Positions 34,186-41,984 of a stretch of DNA of 50,130 bases are shown in pieces. The stretch comes from Desulfobulbaceae bacterium (GTDB lineage Bacteria; Desulfobacterota; Desulfobulbia; Desulfobulbales; Desulfocapsaceae): positions 1 to 50,130 of the forward strand of contig WBUQ01000015.1 of NCBI GenBank assembly GCA_008933635.1. The letters are read 5' to 3'. Made by a program: the position numbers and the translations under genes. Below the pieces are notes generated by a model that ran no database searches, was not told where the DNA came from, and saw only the letters and a list, made by a program, of their open reading frames with translations. Every line of letters begins with the position of its first letter. Positions within the stretch are counted from its first letter, which is position 1.

Positions 34186-36652
34186 TAATCGACCTCACCT
34201 TGTTTTAACCAACACCGCCCAGACTCAAGCATTCACCGCTCATTCTCCACGCCACTCCAAGAAGAGCATACTCCCCGAATTGAATCGTTCCCACCACGGC
34301 ACCACACTGCAAACTCAACTCTTGGCCATGAAGGAAGTAGCCCAAGAGTCGGCTACCAAACAAAATGAAATCGGCTTGGAGAGCGGCTTGGGCCTGCAAA
34401 TTCAATTTCGCAGCCTGCCCGATGTTGTGTTGGCTTATGAAAGCCTACATAACGAACCTACCCATATCGAACTGTTGAGCATTCATACGGAAGGCGAATA
34501 CACATTTGCCAACGTGTTCGTCCCGGATGGCGAATTGGGCCATTTCGAGAAATATGTAGTGGAGTACCTTGAGGAGAAAAAAGACAGGAACGGTAAATCT
34601 AGAGATCATAAAGCACTTTTGAACACCATCGAATCCATTCGTACCGCCGAACTTCGCGCTCTGTGGACTGATGAGCCTGACTTACTCCCTGAGAACCCAG
34701 ATGAAGTGTTCTGGTGGGAAGTTTGGTTACCCGTGCGCGGCCAGCGTGTCCAGGTGATGGAAGATTTCCGCAAATTAACAGAGTTGGTGGGCTGTGAGGT
34801 AGGCGACGAACATGTGGATTTCCCTGAGCGAACTGTCATGCTCATGCGTGGATCGCAACGCCAGTTCTCTCAGTCCGTGATGACTCTCAATTGCGTGGCG
34901 GAACTGCGCCGGGCCAAGGAAACGGCGGAGTTCTTCGATGGCATGAACGCCAAGGAACAATATGCCTGGAAGGATGATCTCTTGGCCCGATCCAGCTTTC
35001 CATCTCATGAAAATGATGTGCCTCGCGTGTGTTTACTCGACAGCGGCGTCAATCGCGCCCATCCATTACTGGAACCCCTGTTGGAAGGGTCGGACTTGCA
35101 TAGCGTCGAGCCGGTTTGGGGCGTTCATGATGAAGTTAACCACGGCACGGGATTAGCCGGTATTGCCGCTTATGGCGACTTGACCGATGCACTTGCCGAC
35201 GCCGGCCCTTTCCGGATTGATCATCTGTTGGAGTCCGTGAAACTACTTCAACTACAGGGCGGGAACGCAGGAAGTGCCGAATTCCATGCCAACCGTTTTG
35301 GAGACGCGGTCAGCCAACCTGAAGTATCTTTTCCCCATCGTCCACGGGTATTCAGTTCCGCTGCGACCACATCAGATTACCGTGACCGGGGGCGTCCGTC
35401 CTCCTGGTCATCTGCGGTGGATCGGTTGGCCTCCGATGCAGATGGAAACGGAGAGTTTCCCCGCTTGTTCATTCAATCTGCTGGCAACATTGATGATCAA
35501 CATGCCTGGCTGGACTATCCAGCTAGCCTGAGCACCAACCTGATTCACGACCCTGGCCAGGCATGGAATGCCCTGACTGTGGGTGCATACACGGACAAGG
35601 TCAATACTGAAGACCTTGCCCTTCATCCCGTGGCGGGGGAAGGTGAGCCCAGTCCATTCACCACTACTTCAGCAACCTGGGATAAGGCATGGCCGCTCAA
35701 GCCCGACGTGGTTTTTGAGGGAGGCAATGTCAGCCGGAGCGGTAACTTCGTCGGTACGCAACCTAGCCTCAACTTGCTTACAACACATCACAAACCTCAC
35801 GAACGATTGTTCACCACAAGCAACGCCACGAGCGCAGCATCGGCCCTGTGCAGCCGCATGGCTGCACAACTTATGGTGGCTTACCCTCAACTGAGACCGG
35901 AGACGATCCGGGCGCTGATAGTCCACTCTGCGGAATGGACCGATGCCATGCGGCAGATGTACCCACTGATTACAAAGAAAGATTATGTCTACCTCATCCG
36001 ACATTGTGGTTGGGGTGTCCCGAACCTGGAACGTGCCCGCTGGAGTCTAGCCAACTCGTTAACGCTGATAATAGAAGGCGCTCTCCATCCTTACAGGAAA
36101 GATAAAGGTGCCATCAAGACTCGTGATATGCACCTGCACGAATTGCCATGGCCCAAAGATGAACTGGAAGCCTTGGGTGAGACCAATGTGGAAATGCGGG
36201 TCACGTTATCATATTTCATCGAACCCAACCCTTCCGCGCGCGGTACGGCTTCAAGGTTTCATTACCCTTCTCATCGCCTGCGTTTTGATGTCCGCAGACC
36301 ACTGGAAACGACCGATGATTTCCTCGCCCGAGTAAATGCGGCGGCGGCTTTGGAGGAAGATGAACAAGCCATCAATCCAAAAGACCCGAACTGGTGGCTG
36401 GGTAGCCAGCAACGACACAAAGGTTCCATCCATCAAGATGTATGGACCGGTACCGCCGCCGACTTGGCCAGCCGGGGTTTTCTGGCGGTTTATCCCGCTA
36501 TGGGTTGGTGGCGCACCCGACCAAAGTTAGATCGCTTTAATCTCCCAGCCCGTTACAGCCTAATCGTTTCCATCCGCACCCCGGAAACCGAGATCGATAT
36601 TTACAACGCTGTCGCCGCGCAAATTATCGCGCCAGTGGCTATCGAAACCTGA
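34163..36652 (+). CDS. ietS: IetS-like subtilisin-family (S8) protease
   Basis: The 829-residue protein has about 290 N-terminal residues of unknown fold, then the S8 catalytic triad in order: Asp in CLLDSGVNRAHPLL, His in NHGTGLAGIAAYG and Ser in TSNATSAASALCSRMAA. The oxyanion Asn lies in IQSAGNIDD. The C-terminal ~230 residues (RVTLSYFIEPNP...) form a beta-rich extension. No signal peptide is visible, so it acts in the cytoplasm, where ietA presumably controls its proteolysis on infection. The ATG at 34163 has GGGAG upstream; the frame is open from 34118 within ietA. Confidence 0.85.
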   Translation: MPDQVQRDNRPHLVLTNTAQTQAFTAHSPRHSKKSILPELNRSHHGTTLQTQLLAMKEVAQESATKQNEIGLESGLGLQIQFRSLPDVVLAYESLHNEPTHIELLSIHTEGEYTFANVFVPDGELGHFEKYVVEYLEEKKDRNGKSRDHKALLNTIESIRTAELRALWTDEPDLLPENPDEVFWWEVWLPVRGQRVQVMEDFRKLTELVGCEVGDEHVDFPERTVMLMRGSQRQFSQSVMTLNCVAELRRAKETAEFFDGMNAKEQYAWKDDLLARSSFPSHENDVPRVCLLDSGVNRAHPLLEPLLEGSDLHSVEPVWGVHDEVNHGTGLAGIAAYGDLTDALADAGPFRIDHLLESVKLLQLQGGNAGSAEFHANRFGDAVSQPEVSFPHRPRVFSSAATTSDYRDRGRPSSWSSAVDRLASDADGNGEFPRLFIQSAGNIDDQHAWLDYPASLSTNLIHDPGQAWNALTVGAYTDKVNTEDLALHPVAGEGEPSPFTTTSATWDKAWPLKPDVVFEGGNVSRSGNFVGTQPSLNLLTTHHKPHERLFTTSNATSAASALCSRMAAQLMVAYPQLRPETIRALIVHSAEWTDAMRQMYPLITKKDYVYLIRHCGWGVPNLERARWSLANSLTLIIEGALHPYRKDKGAIKTRDMHLHELPWPKDELEALGETNVEMRVTLSYFIEPNPSARGTASRFHYPSHRLRFDVRRPLETTDDFLARVNAAAALEEDEQAINPKDPNWWLGSQQRHKGSIHQDVWTGTAADLASRGFLAVYPAMGWWRTRPKLDRFNLPARYSLIVSIRTPETEIDIYNAVAAQIIAPVAIET

Positions 36653-36744
36653 ATTGCGAGATCTAGGTACTGCTCAGGAAATCCAGGTATTCGGCGACCA
36701 TGCCAAGATGTCCCTCCATTTGGGCACTCCCTTATTTTCACGGA

Positions 36745-36970
36745 TATGCGCCACCCGGAGTATCAACTCTTGGCTGCAGATCCTGAAAACCGACACCAAA
36801 ACCATTTTCACCGCTGCCGCCAAAGCCCAGAACGCTGCTGGCTTTGTCCTGGATAAGGCTGGCATCAGCGACTATCACGAAGCGCCTCTGCCGGCTGCGA
36901 CATAGGCTGAATCAAGGCTTATCACGCAAACGGCTGTCTCAACCTTTGGGGTTGGCGGCAGCCTTTTTTT
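36745..36970 (+). repeat. Direct repeat copy 2: ardC 3' remnant plus terminator
   Basis: This stretch matches 31382-31610 through the last ~55 codons of ardC, the stop, the following GGCTGAA...AACGGCTGTCTCAACC and the terminator with seven Ts. It has many base changes and lacks two bases after GAGTAT, which breaks the ardC frame. The surviving open frame (36654-36905) reads INSWLQILKTDTKTIFTAAAK and ends HEAPLPAAT. It is a remnant, not a gene. Confidence 0.85.
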
Positions 36971-37171
36971 GTTTGTTCTATCTATATCGACGGTAACCAG
37001 TCGTCGCCAGTATCACGATATTGAATCGGCTCGACTTGAAGATATGATGAGTAACACATAAAAATCCGTGGGTTACTCGTGTTATCTATTAAAAAGTTTT
37101 ACTTGATAAAAAATTAAATAACCCATAAAATAACTATGGGTTAGGTGAACGTATATCAAATTGATTTTACC
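36971..37171. other. abiE promoter region
   Basis: A short AT-rich gap between the ardC remnant terminator and abiEi. It carries two inverted repeats described separately. Confidence 0.5.
37051..37143. promoter_or_regulatory. Paired operator inverted repeats upstream of abiE
   Basis: IR1: GTAACACA (37051-37058) with TGGGTTAC (37069-37076), seven of eight bases paired. IR2: TAACCCATA (37119-37127) with TATGGGTTA (37135-37143), perfect with a seven-base spacer. Both share the half-site TAACCCA. AbiEi antitoxins are known to repress their own operon by binding two inverted repeats, so these are the likely sites. Confidence 0.75.
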
Positions 37172-37978
37172 ATGAAACACGAAGATTTTTTCCGAAAACA
37201 TCCGGTGTTCACTGGCGAAGAACTGGAAAGGCACCTGTCAGGCACAGGAAAATCAGGCCACAGAACCAGAGAATCCCTGCTGAATTATCACCGGAAAACA
37301 GGACACGTCGTTCTCATACGTCGTGGGCTGTATGCAGTCATCCCACCAGGAGCCGATCCGGATCTGTACCCGGTCGATCCTTTTCTGGTTGCCACAAAGT
37401 TGACCAAGGACGCCGTGCTGTCATACCATACGGCCATGGAAGTGCATGGACGCGCCTATTCTGTACGGGAACACCTTACGTATTCGGCGGCCCGCCCTGT
37501 AGCACCTGTGACTTTTCGTTCCCGATTTTTTCGCGGTGTCAAGTTTCCCCAGGCACTCAGTCGCGCAGGGAGAGAAGATTTTGCTGTCGTCAATGTTGAT
37601 CGTGCCGGTTTGGAAGTCCGGCTAACCAGCCTTGAGCGGACACTGGTGGATGTTCTGGACCGACCGGATCTCTCGGGAAGTTGGGAGGAAATATGGCGTT
37701 CTCTGGAGTCAGTGGAATTCTTCGATCTCGATAAGGTTGTGGAATATACGCTCCTGCTCGGCAATGCGACGACAACAGCAAAGGTTGGCTTCTTTCTCGA
37801 ACAACACCGTGAATCCTTGATGGTAGAAGAATACCATCTCAAATCGCTTCATGATCATCGCCCGCGGCAGCCACATTACCTTGATAGTTCAAGCAGGAAA
37901 TCCGGGAAACTCGTCGCGGATTGGAATCTGATAGTACCTGTTGCCTTAATCGAACGGACTTGGGGAGAAGTTCTGTGA
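37172..37978 (+). CDS. abiEi: AbiEi type IV antitoxin and repressor
   Basis: The product has about 268 residues. An N-terminal winged-helix region (RTRESLLNYHRKTGHVVLIRRGLYAV) is followed by the AbiEi C-terminal domain (VLSYHTAMEVHGRAYSV, RLTSLERTLVDVLDRPD). It represses the operon and counteracts the AbiEii toxin. The ATG at 37172 is preferred; a GTG at 37145 is in frame but lies one base after the operator and neither start has a good ribosome site. The stop overlaps the abiEii start. Confidence 0.88.
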   Translation: MKHEDFFRKHPVFTGEELERHLSGTGKSGHRTRESLLNYHRKTGHVVLIRRGLYAVIPPGADPDLYPVDPFLVATKLTKDAVLSYHTAMEVHGRAYSVREHLTYSAARPVAPVTFRSRFFRGVKFPQALSRAGREDFAVVNVDRAGLEVRLTSLERTLVDVLDRPDLSGSWEEIWRSLESVEFFDLDKVVEYTLLLGNATTTAKVGFFLEQHRESLMVEEYHLKSLHDHRPRQPHYLDSSSRKSGKLVADWNLIVPVALIERTWGEVL

Positions 37979-38943
37979 AAATCTCTCGTGAAAAGCTGGC
38001 AGCCCAAGCGGAAGCGACAGGATTCAGGCCGGATATACTGGAAAAGGTAGCTCACCTGCTGGGATTGCTCGAAGCCCTTGGCAGCCATCCTTTTTTAAAA
38101 GGCAAACTGGCCCTTAAAGGGGGGACAGCCCTGAATCTTTTTGTCTTTGATATTCCCAGGCTTTCCGTTGATATTGATCTGAACTACGTAGGTGCCGAGG
38201 ACCGGGAAGCCATGCTTGCCGAACGCCCCAAGATCGAGCAGGCGATCCAGGCAGTATTTTCGAGGGAGGAGTTCACTGTCAGGCGCATGCCGGAAGAGCA
38301 CGCCGGCGGCAAATGGTTATTACGGTATCAAAGTGCTGCCGGTCAGGGCGGCAACCTTGAAGTGGACCTCAACTTCATGTACAGGGTCCCGTTGTGGCCG
38401 GTCATGAAATCGGATTCTCATTCGGTTGGTGCTTGGCAGGCTACCCGAATACCTATAATAGATATCCATGAGTTGGCGGCGGGAAAACTGGCGGCTTTGC
38501 TGGCACGCAGGCAGGCGAGAGATTTATTCGACAGTCATGGCATTCTGCATATGGGAAATCTCGACCAGGATCGTCTGCGCATAGCCTTTGTTGTTTACGG
38601 TGCCATGAACCGCAAGGACTGGAGAACGGTTTCTGTTGACGATGTGAATTTTGACGCGGAGGAATTAGCCCGGCAACTGATTCCGACCTTGCGCATTCAT
38701 TCATCCGAAGAACAAAAAACATTTACCGAATACGGTAAACGTCTCGTGGAAGAATGCCGGAGGGCCTTGTCGATCGTACTCCCTCTCTCGGTAGCTGAAA
38801 GAGACTTTCTGGATCTGCTGCTCGAACATGGCAAAATCGATTCGACGATCCTGACCGTTGACTCCACCCTGCAGCAGCGCATTGAAAAACAACCTCTTCT
38901 TGAGTGGAAGGCCGTCAATGTCCGGAAACATAAGGGACTGTAA
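37975..38943 (+). CDS. abiEii: AbiEii nucleotidyltransferase toxin
   Basis: The 322-residue protein has the nucleotidyltransferase signature LALKGGTALNLF (about residues 44-55) with the metal-binding DID in RLSVDIDLNYVG and later DLNFMY, then a helical C-terminal half. AbiEii toxins transfer nucleotides to RNA or other targets and cause abortive infection when unrepressed. The start is GTG at 37975, overlapping the antitoxin stop (GTGA), so translation is coupled. All visible catalytic residues are present. Confidence 0.88.
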   Translation: MKISREKLAAQAEATGFRPDILEKVAHLLGLLEALGSHPFLKGKLALKGGTALNLFVFDIPRLSVDIDLNYVGAEDREAMLAERPKIEQAIQAVFSREEFTVRRMPEEHAGGKWLLRYQSAAGQGGNLEVDLNFMYRVPLWPVMKSDSHSVGAWQATRIPIIDIHELAAGKLAALLARRQARDLFDSHGILHMGNLDQDRLRIAFVVYGAMNRKDWRTVSVDDVNFDAEELARQLIPTLRIHSSEEQKTFTEYGKRLVEECRRALSIVLPLSVAERDFLDLLLEHGKIDSTILTVDSTLQQRIEKQPLLEWKAVNVRKHKGL

Positions 38944-39263
38944 CGAAGTAACGATGGCAAGAACGCCATTTCGTATCCGAAGGAAGAAAAAATGAAGAAA
39001 CTGGTCAAAGAGTGAAAGATAGAAGAAACGGCGTGTTTGAAGAGAGAAAGAAGCTGAAGACAGCTCATCACTAACTTAACAAAACCTATGATGCCATGCC
39101 GATTGATTGACCTGCCAGGACAAATTGGTAGTATCAGAGATGCTAGTTGGCCAACAATATTGTTAAGAGAATGAGTGAAGTCTTAATGATATTTTGACTC
39201 TAATTGCCCTGATATCAAAGCAAAAACCTTGACATAATCTAGCAGTGTTAAACGGAGGAGACG
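38944..39263. other. Gap between abiE and the Mrr-OLD-Mod-Res operon
   Basis: No gene is visible. The first 120 bases are purine-rich and contain the second copy of AGAAGAAACGGCGTG (39021-39035). The remainder is AT-rich and must hold the operon promoter; a CATAAT at 39233-39238 is a possible -10 but has no well-spaced -35. Confidence 0.5.
39021..39035 (+). repeat. Purine-rich repeat AGAAGAAACGGCGTG, copy 2
   Basis: Exact 15-base match to 32732-32746, in the same purine-rich setting downstream of a two-gene cassette. Confidence 0.6.
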
Positions 39264-40184
39264 GTGGCAATTCCTGATTTTCAGTCATTCTTTTTACCGA
39301 TGCTGAGATTAGCTAACGACAATAAGGTTCATACTCTCAGAGAAGCTTGTTCAAGCCTAGCAGAGCATTTCCGGCTCAGTGAAAATGAACTCAAAGAAAT
39401 TTTACCGAGTGGGACGCAGGCTATATATAAAAACCGTATCGCATGGGCGCGAACATATCTTGCCAAAGCACTGCTTCTTGAAAGCCCGAAGCGTGGGGCA
39501 TTTTGCATAACAGAACGAGGTCGTGACTTGCTTGCCGGAAACCCGGTGGAGCTTCGGGTCAAGCAACTGAAGGCTTATCCTGAATTTGTTGCCTTCCATA
39601 GTCAAGGCAAAGAAGCCTCTGAAGATACGGGTGACTGCCAAAACGAGACCACCAACGATAAGTCACAAACTCCAGACGAGCTCTTCGAAATGGCGTATCA
39701 GGAACTTCGTTCTGGGCTCTCGGTAGAACTACTGTCTCTGGTATCCAACAACTCACCCGAGTTTTTCGAACAGCTCGTAATCAAGCTGCTCGTCAGATTG
39801 GGATACGGTGGTTCAATCAAAGACGCTGGTCAAGCCATAGGTCGCTCAGGCGATGAAGGCATTGATGGAATTATCAAAGAAGACAAGCTTGGTTTAGATG
39901 TCATATATATCCAGGCCAAGCGGTGGCAGGGTTCGGTTGGAAGGCCGGAAATCCAGAAGTTCGTCGGTGCCCTTCAGGGACAGCGAGCTAAGAAAGGTGT
40001 ATTCATCACCACCGGTAGTTTTACCAAAGATGCTCATCAGTATATTGCCACAATTGATCCTAAAGTTGTGCTGATAGATGGCAAACGGTTGGTTGAACTT
40101 ATGATTGACTATGGATTAGGTGTCTCGGTGGCCGACATATATGAGATAAAAAGGATAGACTCTGACTTCTTTATTGAGGATTAG
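39264..40184 (+). CDS. mrr: Mrr-family restriction endonuclease
   Basis: The 306-residue protein has an N-terminal Mrr_N winged-helix domain (LPSGTQAIYKNRIAWARTYL) and a C-terminal PD-(D/E)XK nuclease domain with GDEGIDGII and VIYIQAKRW (Q-x-K), about residues 190-225. Mrr cleaves methylated foreign DNA. The start is GTG at 39264 behind a good GGAGGA ribosome site. OLD follows after seven bases, so it is co-transcribed with the methylase and helicase genes. Confidence 0.9.
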   Translation: MAIPDFQSFFLPMLRLANDNKVHTLREACSSLAEHFRLSENELKEILPSGTQAIYKNRIAWARTYLAKALLLESPKRGAFCITERGRDLLAGNPVELRVKQLKAYPEFVAFHSQGKEASEDTGDCQNETTNDKSQTPDELFEMAYQELRSGLSVELLSLVSNNSPEFFEQLVIKLLVRLGYGGSIKDAGQAIGRSGDEGIDGIIKEDKLGLDVIYIQAKRWQGSVGRPEIQKFVGALQGQRAKKGVFITTGSFTKDAHQYIATIDPKVVLIDGKRLVELMIDYGLGVSVADIYEIKRIDSDFFIED

Positions 40185-40191
40185 TGAATAA

Positions 40192-41982
40192 ATGCATCGA
40201 CTAAGTGAGTTGCATATAAAAAATTTCCGAGCTTGCAAAAACGTCTCTCTTCCCTTGGAAGGCTATACTCCACTAGTGGGACAAAATAATACTGGCAAAT
40301 CGACAATTCTTGAAGCTATCAAATGGGTGCTGAAGCCCTTTGCATTATCTGAAAGTGATTTTGGAAACTCAGGTCAGCCCGTCGTTATTAGTGCTCGTGT
40401 CGAGGGTATTTCATCGGACATTTTGAGTCTTGTGCCGAACGCAAAGCATCGTGCAGCGATCGAACCGTTTTGTGTCGATGGATTTCTATGGATTCGAGCG
40501 GTTGCGTCGGAAGCTGGCACTGGTGCGAAAAAAATTGAAAAGCAGGTCTATGACCCGAGCCAATATTCAGGTGTAGGGCTCCCTGCGGATGACGGTTGGA
40601 GAGAGTACCCGACTGGGCTACCGCAAGCAGTCTCTGCCTTGTTACCAGAAGCTCTGCATATTGAAGCGATGGATGACGTGGGGGAAGATCTGGGGAAGTC
40701 CAAAAGTGGGAGTACGATCAAAAACTTACTTGATGAAATCATGGGCCCTGTTCTGCAAGCCCATGATGATCTGAGCGAAGCACTTAGCACGATCAGACAC
40801 ATTTTGACCACGGATGGGTCAAATCGCTCCAGCCATTTACAGACATTTGACGAACAAGCCTCCAAAACTCTCAACGATTTCTTTCCTGGTCTGTCTATTT
40901 CTCTTGATCTTCAGGTTGTAGATATAAAGGAGTTTTTTAAGGCTGGGGATCTCCACATAACAGACAAGCTAACCGGAGACCGACGTCGGTTTGATCAATT
41001 GGGAACAGGTGCTCAGCGATCCATTCAGATGTCGCTTATCCGTTATCTTGCGGAAGTCAAATCTGCTACGCAAGAGAATCCGGCTCGGAGGTTGCTGTTA
41101 ATAGATGAACCAGAACTTTATCTCCATCCTCAGGGAATTCGTCGTCTGAGGGAAGCTCTGGATAAGTTGTCTCAGAAAGGTTTTCAGATAGTTTTTTCAA
41201 CTCATTCACCTTTGATGCTGAACCGGGAAAATGCTGCGGATACAGTTATCGTGCGAAAAAAGAAGGAGGAGGGAGTCATTACCCAGAAACCGCTTCGCAG
41301 AGCTGTCCAAGCGGCATTAAGTGATGCACCTTCACAATCGAGAACCATTTTTGAGTTGGGAAATGTTGCTGAAATTTATTTTTCTGATCGGGTTATTATC
41401 TGTGAAGGCAAGACAGATTCACGCTTGCTGCCTCTGGCCTATGAGCGTATAAATGGCTACCCGATGGAGTTGGATCAAACAACCATGATTTCTTTGGGCG
41501 GGTGCGAAAATATTCCCAAGGCAATGAAAGTACTTGATTCAATGGGTATTGCTGCTTGTGCAATTGCTGATTTGGATTTTGCGTTTACTGGAGCCAGGAA
41601 AAGTGGGATGTTGCCGAAAGATGGTGACGATTTGATTCAAGCGAGAGCTGTATTGCAACGCCTGCAGCCAGAGCATGGGTTTTTTATTGCCGGTAACGGT
41701 TTGCCACAGAATAAGGGGGAATGGACGGCGGCTGATGCTTGGGCGGTAGTTGCTCATGACAGCGAAGGGAGAAAAATTGCTGACTATGTTCATACTGAAC
41801 TAAAGGGATGCAAGGTCTGGGTTTGGCCCACTGGCGATATCGAGCGAGTTACCGGATCTTCTGAAAAGGGAGAGGATGCAATTATCAAGCAGGAAGAACA
41901 GCTTAGAGCGATGTCCTGTGATCAAATTGTCGACAAGATGCCGTATTTAAAGGCATGTTTCGAGTGGATAAGGAATTTGTAG
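40192..41982 (+). CDS. OLD-family ATPase-TOPRIM nuclease
   Basis: The 596-residue protein has an ABC-type ATPase with Walker A GQNNTGKST (about residues 29-37), Walker B LLLIDEPELYLHP and the H-loop FSTHSPLML. A TOPRIM domain follows, with the Glu in VIICEGKTDS and the DxD in AIADLDFAF. OLD nucleases act in anti-phage defence, alone or as GajA of Gabija, but no UvrD-like GajB helicase is next to it. Its stop is two bases before the Mod start, and mrr ends seven bases upstream, so it is built into a restriction operon. Confidence 0.9.
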   Translation: MHRLSELHIKNFRACKNVSLPLEGYTPLVGQNNTGKSTILEAIKWVLKPFALSESDFGNSGQPVVISARVEGISSDILSLVPNAKHRAAIEPFCVDGFLWIRAVASEAGTGAKKIEKQVYDPSQYSGVGLPADDGWREYPTGLPQAVSALLPEALHIEAMDDVGEDLGKSKSGSTIKNLLDEIMGPVLQAHDDLSEALSTIRHILTTDGSNRSSHLQTFDEQASKTLNDFFPGLSISLDLQVVDIKEFFKAGDLHITDKLTGDRRRFDQLGTGAQRSIQMSLIRYLAEVKSATQENPARRLLLIDEPELYLHPQGIRRLREALDKLSQKGFQIVFSTHSPLMLNRENAADTVIVRKKKEEGVITQKPLRRAVQAALSDAPSQSRTIFELGNVAEIYFSDRVIICEGKTDSRLLPLAYERINGYPMELDQTTMISLGGCENIPKAMKVLDSMGIAACAIADLDFAFTGARKSGMLPKDGDDLIQARAVLQRLQPEHGFFIAGNGLPQNKGEWTAADAWAVVAHDSEGRKIADYVHTELKGCKVWVWPTGDIERVTGSSEKGEDAIIKQEEQLRAMSCDQIVDKMPYLKACFEWIRNL

Positions 41983-41984
41983 AA

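Noticed and set aside
40192-41982. OLD protein as GajA of a Gabija system
   Set aside because: Gabija needs an adjacent UvrD-like GajB helicase; the neighbours are Mrr, Mod and Res instead.
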